Assembly: GCF_021354595.1 (NCBI RefSeq)
Contig: NZ_JADWYJ010000003.1
Location: 372,001-436,000, forward strand
Length of the DNA stretch: 64,000 bases
Source of the DNA: Maribellus sp. CM-23
GTDB taxonomy: Bacteria > Bacteroidota > Bacteroidia > Bacteroidales > Prolixibacteraceae
Reading direction: 5' to 3'
The notes under the pieces are model-generated. The model was not told the DNA's origin. It saw only the letters and a program-made list of their open reading frames with translations, and ran no database searches. Within the stretch, counting starts at the first letter, position 1. Every line of letters begins with the position of its first letter. The translations under genes and the position numbers were made by a program. Positions 53,691 to 63,413 of this stretch are shown one piece after another.

Positions 53691-53833
53691 GAAAACTACT
53701 GCATAACATATTACCCGGGGTACGATTAATTCTTTTTATGTTTATTTTCGGAAACGAAAAAGAACCAGATACATTGAAAAACTCTTGCAAAAAACAAACA
53801 CTTGAAATACCAAATTTCAAAATATAAAGCACA

Positions 53834-53904
53834 CGGCAACAGTAAATTACATAACTAATGATTAATGGATATAAGATGCATTGCAACTTACTCATACGTT
53901 AGCA
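53834..53904 (+). other. attC-like site at the head of the right array
   Basis: 71 bp from CGGCAAC to GTTAGCA (53898-53904), with partly pairing arms (AGTAAATTACA against TTGCAACTTACT). It ends 9 bp before the first cassette gene. Confidence 0.35.
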
Positions 53905-53913
53905 CACATATTA

Positions 53914-54519
53914 ATGAAAATGAAAGCGATATTAATAATTATACTATTTTGTTCTTCTTGCGCAATTTTGGTTGACAAAGTAAATTTTATCGAGTCACAG
54001 GACACAGATAGAATTAGATTTAATGGATACTATTTTTATTCACTTGGAATTCCAAAATATGAACAGGACAGTATTTCTAAAGACAATAAAACAAAGACTA
54101 CTTATAATAATATTGTCCCAATAGTTTTTTATAAAAACGGACTTGTTTTCTACAAAAGAAGAGGTATTACAGAAAAACAGAAATATACTGACAAAGGGCC
54201 ATATTCAAGCCTACCACATAATGAGTTGAATTTTTATTGGTCTTCTATTAATGAGCATTCTTGCAAAACAAAAAAGGATTTAGTTGGATGGGGAAATTAT
54301 TATATAAAGGGAGATTCCCTGACAATAGATTATTACGAGTATAAATCTCAACATCCTGGGTGGACATCCAACAAATTGATTTTAAAAAGAGTTTATGGAG
54401 AAATTATTAATGACTCTATTATTCAAATTAACATTAATGAAAATTTAACTCATAAATTATATTTCGTAGAGAATTCTAATATTCCTGATTCTGAAAAGTT
54501 TAGAGATAAAATGGAATGA
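53914..54519 (+). CDS. Hypothetical lipoprotein (cassette gene)
   Basis: 201 residues from ATG 53914 (MKMKAILIIILFCSSCAI, lipobox CSSC). The body is AT-rich in codons and carries no motif that I know; it has a Tyr-rich beta-like middle (RIRFNGYYFYSLGIPKYEQD, VFYKNGLVFYKRRG). Its codon use and lower GC differ from the core genes around 40-52 kb. It lies between two attC-like sites in the same orientation, as a gene cassette would. No function is proposed. Confidence 0.7.
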   Translation: MKMKAILIIILFCSSCAILVDKVNFIESQDTDRIRFNGYYFYSLGIPKYEQDSISKDNKTKTTYNNIVPIVFYKNGLVFYKRRGITEKQKYTDKGPYSSLPHNELNFYWSSINEHSCKTKKDLVGWGNYYIKGDSLTIDYYEYKSQHPGWTSNKLILKRVYGEIINDSIIQININENLTHKLYFVENSNIPDSEKFRDKME

Positions 54520-54527
54520 AATACGTG

Positions 54528-54657
54528 TGGTAACAATGTATATACCAAATAGGTGAAACAGTAGTAAATTCAGCGTTTGTAGTCCGCTTCAACTTCTCAA
54601 CGGTTTGATAAGTTTGAAGCCCGCAATCGCCTACTTTGCAAATACTCACCATTAGCA
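54528..54657 (+). other. attC-like site
   Basis: 130 bp from TGGTAAC (54528-54534) to ATTAGCA (54651-54657). The arms pair with bulges: AATGTATACCAAATAGGTGA against TCGCCTACTTTGCAAATACT. A central hairpin GCTTCAACTT/AAGTTTGAAGC is present. It ends 7 bp before the next start codon. Confidence 0.45.
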
Positions 54658-54663
54658 TTAATT

Positions 54664-55668
54664 ATGAAAAAGACTCTGCTACTACTATTATTCTTATCAT
54701 CTATTCGAGTAAATAGTCAAACTATTTTTGAATATGAAAGAGAAATAAATGGAAAAGAAAACTACAGTTTCCACGAAATCGAATTTGAGAACTCAGATGA
54801 AAACATTAAACTCTCAGGAACTTTAATTACTCCAAAAACAAATTTTGATAAGTTATTCGTAATCGTTGCAGGAAGTGGTAAAGATACCCGCTTTACTCAC
54901 CCGAAGCTTACGGAAAAATTACTACAAAATAATATCGCAGTTTACCGCTTTGACGAGCGAGGTATTGGGAAATCAGAAGGAGAATATAGTCGAAATGTAA
55001 GTACCTTAAAAAATGACTTAAAATTTTGTATTCTACAACTTCGAAAAACACAACTAATAGAAAATAAAAAAATAGGTATTATAGGGCATAGCCTCGGAGG
55101 AATGGCTTCAATAGGAATACTCGAATTTTATCCACCAATAGATTACCTTATTCAAATGTCAACACCTGTAAATCCAGGGCAATCATTTAAAAGTAAAGTT
55201 TCGGGAATTGATATATTCCAGAACACGAGTAGATCAATCGCAGAAATTGAAAGTCTTATTGATACTTTCAACTATGTTATTAGAACGACTGATGACTTTA
55301 AGAAGATTAGAAAACAATGCTTTCGAATTTCTGAAAAACTAAATTTTCCTGAATTTATTCCTAAATCATATATAAATCCTCAATTTGTTGATATGATTAA
55401 ACTCGACACAGAACATTACTACAAAAATGTTGACAACCCTCTTTTGTTCATTATTGGAGAAAAGGACAATCAAGTAGATGTCAATTATGGAGTTAAAAAA
55501 CTAAAAGAGTTTGATAATAAGTTTATAACGATTAAGGTCCTCGATGACATGGACCATTATTTAACATACAATAATGGAGAATGGCTTACAACAAAAGAGA
55601 GCAAGAACAGAGAAATAGAGGACATTGCTGTTAACGAAATTATCGAGTGGATAACAAGAAATAACTAA
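54664..55668 (+). CDS. Alpha/beta hydrolase, exported (cassette gene)
   Basis: 334 residues with signal peptide (LLLLLFLSSIRVNSQ). Alpha/beta-hydrolase fold: LSGTLITPKTNFDKLFVIVA with the oxyanion region, YRFDERGIGKSEG, nucleophile elbow IGIIGHSLGGMAS (Ser), Asp in FIIGEKDNQVD, and His in DDMDHYLT. This resembles the lysophospholipase/S9-like esterase branch found in Bacteroidota. AT-rich. Its TAA stop abuts the attC-like GGCTAAC, and it starts 7 bp after the preceding site, the spacing of integron cassettes. The substrate is unknown. Confidence 0.85.
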   Translation: MKKTLLLLLFLSSIRVNSQTIFEYEREINGKENYSFHEIEFENSDENIKLSGTLITPKTNFDKLFVIVAGSGKDTRFTHPKLTEKLLQNNIAVYRFDERGIGKSEGEYSRNVSTLKNDLKFCILQLRKTQLIENKKIGIIGHSLGGMASIGILEFYPPIDYLIQMSTPVNPGQSFKSKVSGIDIFQNTSRSIAEIESLIDTFNYVIRTTDDFKKIRKQCFRISEKLNFPEFIPKSYINPQFVDMIKLDTEHYYKNVDNPLLFIIGEKDNQVDVNYGVKKLKEFDNKFITIKVLDDMDHYLTYNNGEWLTTKESKNREIEDIAVNEIIEWITRNN

Positions 55669-55756
55669 GGCTAACACGTGGATTAAGGCATGGCTGGGGA
55701 TGGCGCCCCCCGATAGTTATCGGAACCGCCACGACCTTATACCATCACCGTTAGCC
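55669..55756 (+). other. attC-like site, best example
   Basis: 88 bp bounded by GGCTAAC (55669-55675) and its exact complement GTTAGCC (55750-55756). The arms pair over ACGTGGATTAAGGCATGGC and GCCACGACCTTATACCATC with extra bases on one side. The tip is CCGATA-GT-TATCGG. Size, ends and asymmetric bulges match attC architecture. Confidence 0.6.
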
Positions 55757-55782
55757 TAATATTAAAAAACAAAGCGACACCT

Positions 55783-57030
55783 ATGAAAAACCTGATTTTA
55801 CTAACATTACTATTTGCTTGTTTAACAACATTCTCACAGAGCGATAAAAATATCGACTGGAGTGCTGATATAGAATATATGAAAGTTGAACTCCCCAAAA
55901 ATCATTATGATTTGTATATGGTTAAAAGTGAACAAGACTTCTTCACTGGACTTGATGACATCTCTAAAATCCAACATCAACTATCCGATTTTGAAGTAGC
56001 CGTTAAATTGCAACAGTTGATTGCAAGCTTTGGAGATTCGCATACTACTTTAAATTTAAAGCCATTCTTTGATTACAATAAAATCCTTCCTGTTGGACTG
56101 ATGTGGTTTAGCGATGGGCTATGGGTGCAATCAACAACAAAAAGCAATGAAACCATATTAGGGGCAAAACTCTTAGAAATAAATGGAAATTCAATCAGCG
56201 AAATAATAGATTCATTAAGTACTATTTCCGCCATAGATAATCTGGCTTCGATAAAAAAAAGTGCTCCTAAAATAATACCAGCAATACAGTATTTAGAGTA
56301 TTTTGGGTTTGCTGCACAACCTGAAACGAAATTAACACTTGAAAAAGATGGAGAAACAATAGAGTATTTAATTCATCCTGAACAGATGAATAATAACAAC
56401 ATGGTTAGAGTTCTTCCCAATCCTATACCACTATGCTATCAAAATACAAGACTTCCTTTTTGGAGTAAGGTTTTAACAACGGACAATGTATTTTACATTC
56501 AGTATAATAAATGTTGGAGTAGAGAGTATCCTCCATCTGGTTTTAAAGGAGACATTCAAAAGCTTCCTTCATTCTCTGCTTTTCATAGAGCAATAGTGGA
56601 TAGTATACAGCAAAACGATTTCGATAAAGTTGTTTTTGATATTCGTTTTAATGGCGGAGGTAATTCTTACCAGGGAACAAAATTAATTGAAGAATTATCA
56701 ACGATTGATAAAATTAAAAGTGAAGGAAAACTTTATGTAATTACAGGACGAGATTCATATTCCTCGGCTATAATCAATATTATGGACTTTACGATTATGA
56801 CTAATGCAATTTTGGTTGGTGAAGAAACTTCCGGGAAACCCAATCATCTTGGAGAAATAAGAAGTTTTAAACTACCATCTTCAGAGCTTAGCTTGCAATA
56901 TTCGACCAAATATTTTAAAAGAACCGACAACGATTTACAAACGATCACTCCTGATAAAATTATAGAACCGAGTTTTACCGAGTTTAAGAATGGTAGTGAC
57001 CCCGTATTTGAATGGATTCTGAAACAGTAA
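55783..57030 (+). CDS. S41-family peptidase-like exported protein (cassette gene)
   Basis: 415 residues with signal peptide (MKNLILLTLLFACLTTFSQS). The C-terminal half is a tail-specific protease (S41) fold: FDIRFNGGGNSYQGTKLIEE, YVITGRDSYSSAIINIMDF with Ser in the nucleophile position, and VGEETSGKPNHLGE. The N-terminal half (HYDLYMVKSEQDFFTGLDDI, FGDSHTTLNL) is the usual S41 helical part; no PDZ domain is obvious. AT-rich, between attC-like sites. It probably cleaves or binds peptides in the periplasm. It starts 27 bp after the site at 55756. Confidence 0.82.
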   Translation: MKNLILLTLLFACLTTFSQSDKNIDWSADIEYMKVELPKNHYDLYMVKSEQDFFTGLDDISKIQHQLSDFEVAVKLQQLIASFGDSHTTLNLKPFFDYNKILPVGLMWFSDGLWVQSTTKSNETILGAKLLEINGNSISEIIDSLSTISAIDNLASIKKSAPKIIPAIQYLEYFGFAAQPETKLTLEKDGETIEYLIHPEQMNNNNMVRVLPNPIPLCYQNTRLPFWSKVLTTDNVFYIQYNKCWSREYPPSGFKGDIQKLPSFSAFHRAIVDSIQQNDFDKVVFDIRFNGGGNSYQGTKLIEELSTIDKIKSEGKLYVITGRDSYSSAIINIMDFTIMTNAILVGEETSGKPNHLGEIRSFKLPSSELSLQYSTKYFKRTDNDLQTITPDKIIEPSFTEFKNGSDPVFEWILKQ

Positions 57031-57038
57031 AATACTAT

Positions 57039-57125
57039 GACCAACACGTGGTATAAAGCATGGATGGATTCGATTGTTTTGGTCGGACAGTCAGGCTTTC
57101 ACTTGATTGTATTCCACATAGCTAA
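57039..57125 (+). other. Decayed attC-like site
   Basis: GACCAACACGTGGTATAAAG at its start closely follows the pattern of the site at 55669 (AACACGTGGATTAAGGC). The expected GTTAG end is not preserved. It marks the apparent end of the right array. Confidence 0.35.
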
Positions 57126-57172
57126 GCAAATAGTATTTGATGATATTGAAAAACACATAAGAAACCTAAATT

Positions 57173-59254
57173 ATGAATACACGTGAAATTCACCTGTCTC
57201 CAGAGTTCAAAGCTCAGGCTACAAAGGCAATTTTAGCAATAAGCGTTTTTATAGCCACCTATTTAATAATTCTGGTATTCGCTGTCTTGCTAACCGCCTT
57301 ATGCATTGCTGCAGGTATTTCCTTAATTGCATTTAAACCCATGCTTGCTACCATTGCATTAGGAATCGGTTTGGCCAGCTTGGGAGTATTGATTTTGATT
57401 TTTTTACTAAAATTTATTTTCAAATCGCATAAAATAGACCGTTCACATCTAACGGAAATAAAAGAACACCAGGAACCAGAACTGTTTAAAATGCTTAGGG
57501 AGATTGTACAGGATGTTGGAACAAACTTCCCTAAAAAAGTGTATTTGTCATCAGAAGTGAATGCTTCGGTGTTTTATGACTCCAGTTTTTGGAGTATGTT
57601 TTTACCTGTAAAAAAGAATTTGCTGATAGGATTGGGATTGGTAAATACTGTGACGAAACAGGAGTTAAAAGCTATATTATCGCACGAATTTGGCCATTTT
57701 TCTCAGCGAACAATGAAAGTCGGAAGCTATGTTTATAATGTAAACCAGGTAATTTTCAATATTCTGTTTGAAAATGATTCGTATGAAAACCTTGTGCAAA
57801 GATGGGCGAATGTCAGTGGCTATTTTTCAATCTTTGTGGTTATCGCCGGAAAGATAAACGAAGGAATTCAGTGGATTCTTAGAAAGTTGTATAACGTGGT
57901 AAACAAGAACTACCTGGGGCTTTCACGGGAAATGGAATTTCATGCTGATGAGATTGCTGCCAGTGTTACCGGCTATGAACCATTAAAAAAATCGTTGTTA
58001 AGAATGGCATTGGCAGATAATTCGTTGGACAATGTTCTGAATTTCTACAACGGGAAAATTTCGGATAATATAAAAAGCGATAATTTATACCGAGACCAAT
58101 CGTGCGTTCTAAATTTTCTTGCCGAGTCAAATAGTCTTATTATAACCAATGGCCTTCCCGATATTTCTTTGGAAGAACAAAGCAAATACGATAAATCCAA
58201 GTTGGTTATTAAAAACCAATGGGCTTCTCATCCAACAATAGATGAAAGGATAGATAGATTGGAAAAGACGGGTTTTTCTACCGCGGATAATTCTGATTCT
58301 TCCGCGAATAATGTATTTTCTGACATTGATCAATTGCAAAAGCAAATAACAAGCAAGCTTTTTGAAACCGTGAGTTATCAGGGAGAGACAACAGTTATTA
58401 CATCCGATATATTTTTTGAAGAATATAAAAAAGAAGCTTTATCCAATTCATTTTCCAAAACCTACAATGGTTATTATAACAGTAAAAATCCCGTAACCTT
58501 TGATTTGAATCTTAGTCAACCGCATAATGATAAAATCACTTTAGATGAATTGTTTTCGGATAAGAAAGTTGATTTGGTTTATTCTGCCATTGCACTGCAA
58601 AATGACATTCAAACTCTAAATTCTATTTCCAATAAAGAACTAGCTGTAAAAACATTCGATTACGATGGTGTTAAGTATGATCGTAAAAATGCGGGAAAAC
58701 TGCTTGAAGAGCTAAAACCGGAACTGGATAGACTAAATGAGCTTATAAAATGGAATGATTGTGCAATATATGAGTTCTTTATAGAAGAAGAGAAGCAGCA
58801 AGGTAAGCCCAAAGAATTAGAGCAGCTTTATCGCGATTTTTTTGAGTTTGACAAAGTTTTCGATTCAAAATATGAACTTTATACCGGTCTTTTAACCGAA
58901 TTGCAATTTGTAAATGTAACGACACCATTTGAACAAATCACAACTAACTTTAGTAAAATAAAGCCTACCGAAGAGTTATTGAAAAAGGAAATAAATTTGT
59001 TATTGTCAGAGGCTGTATTGCAAACAGAACTTCCGTTCGAAGTCAAGGAAAAGTTAGAGCAATATACTTCTAAAACTCATGAGTACTTTGGTGTAACTTC
59101 GTACTTTGACAATAACCTCAATATGCTATTTGTTGCCTTGCATAATTATGGCTATCTGCTATCAAGAAAGTACTTTCTGATGAAAAAGAATATTCTGGCA
59201 TATCAGGAAGAGTTGATAAAAGAATACGCACAATCTGTGGTATATTCCGGATAG
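57173..59254 (+). CDS. M48-family membrane metallopeptidase
   Basis: 693 residues. Membrane segments lie at about 17-45 and 50-84. The zinc motif HEFGH is at 171-175 (LSHEFGHFSQRTMKVG) and a third ligand is in SREMEFHADEIAAS, as in the HtpX/Ste24-like M48 class. The region WASHPTIDERIDRLE after the domain is the M48 C-terminal signature. About 300 further residues, helical with Glu and Lys, have no recognised fold. It would degrade damaged membrane or envelope proteins. Moderately AT-rich, following the decayed attC-like site, but too long and too typical for a cassette gene. Confidence 0.88.
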   Translation: MNTREIHLSPEFKAQATKAILAISVFIATYLIILVFAVLLTALCIAAGISLIAFKPMLATIALGIGLASLGVLILIFLLKFIFKSHKIDRSHLTEIKEHQEPELFKMLREIVQDVGTNFPKKVYLSSEVNASVFYDSSFWSMFLPVKKNLLIGLGLVNTVTKQELKAILSHEFGHFSQRTMKVGSYVYNVNQVIFNILFENDSYENLVQRWANVSGYFSIFVVIAGKINEGIQWILRKLYNVVNKNYLGLSREMEFHADEIAASVTGYEPLKKSLLRMALADNSLDNVLNFYNGKISDNIKSDNLYRDQSCVLNFLAESNSLIITNGLPDISLEEQSKYDKSKLVIKNQWASHPTIDERIDRLEKTGFSTADNSDSSANNVFSDIDQLQKQITSKLFETVSYQGETTVITSDIFFEEYKKEALSNSFSKTYNGYYNSKNPVTFDLNLSQPHNDKITLDELFSDKKVDLVYSAIALQNDIQTLNSISNKELAVKTFDYDGVKYDRKNAGKLLEELKPELDRLNELIKWNDCAIYEFFIEEEKQQGKPKELEQLYRDFFEFDKVFDSKYELYTGLLTELQFVNVTTPFEQITTNFSKIKPTEELLKKEINLLLSEAVLQTELPFEVKEKLEQYTSKTHEYFGVTSYFDNNLNMLFVALHNYGYLLSRKYFLMKKNILAYQEELIKEYAQSVVYSG

Positions 59255-59331
59255 GTTTCTTTACATTGCAGATGGGAGGATAGTTAGATTGCAAAAAGTA
59301 ATTATTACCACTCATTAAAAGAAAGCAAGAT

Positions 59332-60132
59332 ATGATACGACGAATGACATCAATCCTGGTTCTGATAACCACGCTTATTGTAACAACAGCATTTGGAAAC
59401 GATCCGGTATTTTCGGAATACAAGACAAAGGAATTTACGTTTAAAGGACACGATGCAAAAATTGTTTTTCCGACGAAAAAGAACCCAAACAATTACTGGA
59501 TTTGGAGGGCACGCTTCTGGGGGCACGAGCCGCAGGTGGACAAAGCATTGTTGGAAAAAGGGTTTCATGTGGTTTATGTGGACGTTTCTGATTTGTTTGG
59601 AAACCACGAAGCCGTAAAACTGTGGAATGACTTTTACGATTTTTGTGTGGCTGAATATGGGCTAAATCGTAAAGTTGTATTGGAAGGAATGAGCCGGGGA
59701 GGATTAATCGTTTACAACTGGGCTTCCAAAAACACCGATAAAGTATTTTGTATTTATGCGGATGCCCCTGTTTGCGATATTAAAAGTTGGCCCGGGGGAA
59801 TGTATAATGGAAAGGGCAGTCCCGAAGCGTGGAAGGCTTGTTTGGAAGCATACAATCTGGACACCATTTCGGTTAAAACGTTTGAGGATATGCCGGTAAA
59901 CAATTGTGTGCAGGTTGCAGAAGCCGGAATCCCGGTTATGCATGTATATGGCGATGCCGATGTGGTAGTTCCCTATGAAGAAAACACCGCATTGCTGGCC
60001 GAAAAATTCAGAAGTGCAGGAGGCTCGATTGAGCTAATCGGAAAAGAAGGAGTTGGGCATCATCCTCACTGTTTGAAAGATCCTTCTCCGATTGTGGATT
60101 TTATTTTGAATAGTGTGGAGTATAAGGAATAG
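59332..60132 (+). CDS. Alpha/beta hydrolase, exported
   Basis: 266 residues with signal peptide (LVLITTLIVTTAFG). The nucleophile is Ser121 in EGMSRGGLIVYNWASK; the acid is probably Asp in YGDADVVVPYEEN and the base His in GVGHHPHCL. The opening NNYWIWRARFWGHEPQVD is typical of exported prolyl-oligopeptidase-like esterases found in polysaccharide loci. It lies 65 bp before a sulfatase in the same direction, so both may act on one sulfated or acylated glycan. The ester substrate is not known. Confidence 0.85.
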   Translation: MIRRMTSILVLITTLIVTTAFGNDPVFSEYKTKEFTFKGHDAKIVFPTKKNPNNYWIWRARFWGHEPQVDKALLEKGFHVVYVDVSDLFGNHEAVKLWNDFYDFCVAEYGLNRKVVLEGMSRGGLIVYNWASKNTDKVFCIYADAPVCDIKSWPGGMYNGKGSPEAWKACLEAYNLDTISVKTFEDMPVNNCVQVAEAGIPVMHVYGDADVVVPYEENTALLAEKFRSAGGSIELIGKEGVGHHPHCLKDPSPIVDFILNSVEYKE

Positions 60133-60197
60133 CGGGTGAAATCTAGTGCTTGCCACATACGTGCCTGTTTGTATTAGTTACTTAAAAATGAAAACCA

Positions 60198-61511
60198 ATG
60201 AGAACTTTTAAAAGAATAGCAATTCTGTTTGTTGCCTTGTTTATGTTGTCCTCCTCAACACAGGTAAAAAAAACTCAGCCCAATGTGATACTGATCATGG
60301 CCGATGATATGGGGTATGAATGTTTGGGGGCCTATGGTTCCACTTCGTATCACACGCCCAACATCGATAAAATGGCTTCGGAGGGAATTCTTTTCTCCAA
60401 CTGTGTTTCCCAGCCTTTGTGTACACCCTCGCGGGTAAAGATCATGACAGGCAAGTACAACTACAGGAACTATGATTATTTCGGGCATTTGAGCCTTTCG
60501 GAATACACTTTTGGAAACCTTATGCAGGAGGCAGGGTACGAAACCTGTATTGCCGGGAAATGGCAGTTGAACGGGCTGGCTTACAAAGACAGCATTGAGG
60601 ATTGGAACGACAACACGAGGCCTCATAAATTCGGATTCGAGGAATATTGCCTGTGGCAGCTGACCAAAACCGGACGGGAAGGCGAAAGGTATGCGGATCC
60701 GTTGATCGAAGAGAACGGAAAGGTACTGGAACGAAACAAGGACGAATATGGCCCGGATATTTTTTCTGACTTTGTATTGGATTTTATCGAGCGAAAAAAA
60801 GATAAACCCTTCTTTGTATACTACCCAATGGTGTTGGTTCACGATCCCTTTGTTCCTACGCCTGATTCGAGGGTGTGGGAGAATCCGGAATTAAGGTATA
60901 AAAAAGACAACGCGTATTTTAAGGACATGGTGGCGTACACCGATAAGATCGTTGGCAGGATCATTCAGAAACTCGAAGAACTCAACCTAGATGAAAACAC
61001 CCTGGTGATTTTTACGGGCGATAACGGAACCAATATTTCCATTGGATCTCATATCGGTGAGGAGCTGATAGTTGGTGGAAAAGGAAAAACAACCGATGCA
61101 GGTACGCATGTTCCGCTGGTTGTACACTGGCCCGCTCAGATTAAAGAAAAACTTGTGTTCAACGAGTTGATCGAGTTTAGCGACTTTTTCCCCACATTGG
61201 CTGAATTAACTGAAACAGATATTGAATCGGACGGGAAAAGTTTTTATCCATTACTGACTGGCGATACCTATCAGCCAAGGAAAACCGCATTTGTACATTA
61301 TGATCCGCGATGGGGTGATTATGTAAACCGGCACAGAAATCAGTTTGTAAGAACACTCGAATATAAACTATATCCTGACAGCCGTTTTTATAACCTGACA
61401 AGCGATAAATTGGAAAAGAATCCGTTGAATCCTGACTTACTTAGCAACGACGAACTTATTATACGGACTGCTTTGGAAAATGAATTTAAGAAGCATCCGA
61501 AATGGAAATAA
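60198..61511 (+). CDS. Formylglycine-dependent sulfatase
   Basis: 437 residues with a signal peptide (AILFVALFMLSSS). The maturation motif is CTPSR (Cys75 in QPLCTPSRVKIMTGKYNYRN), which needs conversion of Cys to formylglycine. N-terminal metal site: ILIMADDMGYECLGAYG. C-terminal metal and active residues: FTGDNGTNISIGSH and GKGKTTDAGTHVPLVVHW. It hydrolyses sulfate esters, probably from algal or host polysaccharide. The preceding esterase and the uronate genes support a role in glycan breakdown, though no SusC/D pair is adjacent. The maturase is not in this window. Confidence 0.93.
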   Translation: MRTFKRIAILFVALFMLSSSTQVKKTQPNVILIMADDMGYECLGAYGSTSYHTPNIDKMASEGILFSNCVSQPLCTPSRVKIMTGKYNYRNYDYFGHLSLSEYTFGNLMQEAGYETCIAGKWQLNGLAYKDSIEDWNDNTRPHKFGFEEYCLWQLTKTGREGERYADPLIEENGKVLERNKDEYGPDIFSDFVLDFIERKKDKPFFVYYPMVLVHDPFVPTPDSRVWENPELRYKKDNAYFKDMVAYTDKIVGRIIQKLEELNLDENTLVIFTGDNGTNISIGSHIGEELIVGGKGKTTDAGTHVPLVVHWPAQIKEKLVFNELIEFSDFFPTLAELTETDIESDGKSFYPLLTGDTYQPRKTAFVHYDPRWGDYVNRHRNQFVRTLEYKLYPDSRFYNLTSDKLEKNPLNPDLLSNDELIIRTALENEFKKHPKWK

Positions 61512-61642
61512 CGCGATACAGAAAAGTTGCATGTTGATACAGAACGCCGGCTTTACTTCTGGATTATTTGGGATAGCTACGACATTTATCCGAACTGTAA
61601 CTTTCGTCTTAGCCTCAGCCTTAGCCTTGTTCCCCGTTTTTT

Positions 61643-63334
61643 CTAATACCCCGCCGCCTGTCCGTCTTTACGCGATTCGGAAGCGCCGTAGTACACCTTG
61701 TTTTTGCTGTCCCAAAGAATGGCCTGGTAACCACCGTACGGGCCAAAGTCGAAGCCAATTTTATGTCCCATTTGCATCAGTGCCCGAATGGTTTCGTATG
61801 AAATGCCACTTTCGAGCGTTATCTGTCCGCCATCGGTCATCAGTTCTCCACCTGTCGGATCGCTGGAGCCCGTGTGTTGGATGCGTGGTGCATCTCCGGC
61901 TTCCTGTATGTTCATCCCAAAATCGATGATGTTGCAAATGATCTGCACATGTCCTTGTGGTTGCATATCGCCGCCCATTACTCCGAAACTCAGGAAAGGT
62001 TTTCCATCCTTTGTTACAAATGCCGGGATGATGGTATGGAATGGCCGTTTGTGTGGTTCGTAAAGATTCATGTGGCCATCTTCGAGCGAAAACAGTTCGC
62101 CACGATCCTGCAGGATAAAACCAAGTTTCCCCGGTGTCATGCCCGAGCCCATTCCACGGAAATTACTCTGGATGAGCGAAACCATGTTTCCTTCTTCATC
62201 GGCAGTGGTCAGGTAAATGGTATTTCCGTGTTCCATGCCCCAGGCAGGGTAGCTGCGTGCAGCCCGCTTTGGATTGATCATGGCAGCCTGATTCTTTCCG
62301 TAGTCTTCCGAGATCAGCTCTTCTACGGGCAGATCGTTAAAATCGGGATCGGAGTAATATTTGGCGCGGTCCTCAAAGGCGAGTTTTTTTGCTTCTACAA
62401 AATAGTGGATGTATTCGGGCGATCCAAAACCCATCGAAGTCACATCGAAGTTTTTTAGGATGTTGAGCATTTCCAGCGCTGCGGTTCCCTGTCCGTTGGG
62501 CGGCAATTCCCACACATGGTACCCACGGTAATTCACCGAAATCGGCTCCACCCATTCTGAATGATGGTCTTCAAAATCTTTCATACTCAGAAAACCGCCC
62601 TGTTCACGAATATAACTTACAATCTTTTGCGCAATTTCACCTCTATAGAACTCATCGCGGCCTTTTTGTGCAACCAGCTTTAGTGTATTGGCGAGGTACG
62701 GGTTTTTAAAGATTTCTCCTTTTTCAGGCGCTTTTCCTCCCGGCATAAATATTTCTTCAAAACCGGGATATTTTTTCAAACTCTGCGCATTCCTGCCCCA
62801 GTAATAGGCAATCAACTCACTTAGCGGAAATCCTTTTTCAGCATACGAAATGGCCGGATTCAGGACTTCTTGCATTGTCAGCTTGCCAAACTTGTTGTGC
62901 AGTTCGAACCAGCCGTCCACACAACCGGGTACCGAAACTGGAAGCGGTCCCAGTGCCGGGATTTTAGAGTAGCCGTTTTCCTTGAAATAGTCAAGTGTCA
63001 GATCGTAGGGCGAGCGTCCGCTGGCATTTAACCCGTACAGCTTTTTTGTTTTGGCATCCCACACAATCGCAAACAGATCGCCACCCATTCCGTTTCCGGT
63101 GGGTTCAACCAAGCCAAGAATTGCGTTGGCTGCAATGGCTGCATCAATGGCATTTCCCCCAGCTTTTAAGATGTCGAGTGCTGCCTGTGTGGCCAGTGGC
63201 TGACTGGTACAGGCCATCCCGTGTTGGGCAATCACTTCGCTACGGGTAGCAAAACTTTTGCCTGTGATCCGGTCTTGAGAATAAGAAAGCTGAGAAAAAA
63301 GAGTCGCTGCAAGAATGAGTAAATATTTTTTCAT
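61643..63334 (-). CDS. ggt: Gamma-glutamyltransferase
   Basis: 563 residues with signal peptide (MKKYLLILAATLFSQLSYSQ). The precursor is cleaved to two chains at the Thr of GNTIYLTTADEEGN, the nucleophile for gamma-glutamyl transfer (motif TxxxTxxDxxGN as in E. coli Thr391). Substrate Arg and other motifs: LKAGGNAIDAAIAANAILG, PTGNGMGGDLFAIV, ELPPNGQGTAALEML, GSGMTPGKLGFILQDRGELF and FGVMGGDMQPQGHVQI. It acts in the periplasm on glutathione or other gamma-glutamyl compounds, supplying cysteine-glycine. Single gene, convergent with the sulfatase gene. Confidence 0.96.
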   Translation of the reverse strand: MKKYLLILAATLFSQLSYSQDRITGKSFATRSEVIAQHGMACTSQPLATQAALDILKAGGNAIDAAIAANAILGLVEPTGNGMGGDLFAIVWDAKTKKLYGLNASGRSPYDLTLDYFKENGYSKIPALGPLPVSVPGCVDGWFELHNKFGKLTMQEVLNPAISYAEKGFPLSELIAYYWGRNAQSLKKYPGFEEIFMPGGKAPEKGEIFKNPYLANTLKLVAQKGRDEFYRGEIAQKIVSYIREQGGFLSMKDFEDHHSEWVEPISVNYRGYHVWELPPNGQGTAALEMLNILKNFDVTSMGFGSPEYIHYFVEAKKLAFEDRAKYYSDPDFNDLPVEELISEDYGKNQAAMINPKRAARSYPAWGMEHGNTIYLTTADEEGNMVSLIQSNFRGMGSGMTPGKLGFILQDRGELFSLEDGHMNLYEPHKRPFHTIIPAFVTKDGKPFLSFGVMGGDMQPQGHVQIICNIIDFGMNIQEAGDAPRIQHTGSSDPTGGELMTDGGQITLESGISYETIRALMQMGHKIGFDFGPYGGYQAILWDSKNKVYYGASESRKDGQAAGY

Positions 63335-63413
63335 GAGTCAGGATTTTTAATTTGTCAGGTTCAATAAAAGTAGAAAAAATCTGGCACCCATTTCTTGTTA
63401 ATTCAAACGAAAC

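Noticed and set aside
53258..53895. Minus-strand frames with leucine/arginine-rich repeats
   Set aside because: They read through the GAGCCTC heptad array; the repeat is at DNA level and the frames are broken.
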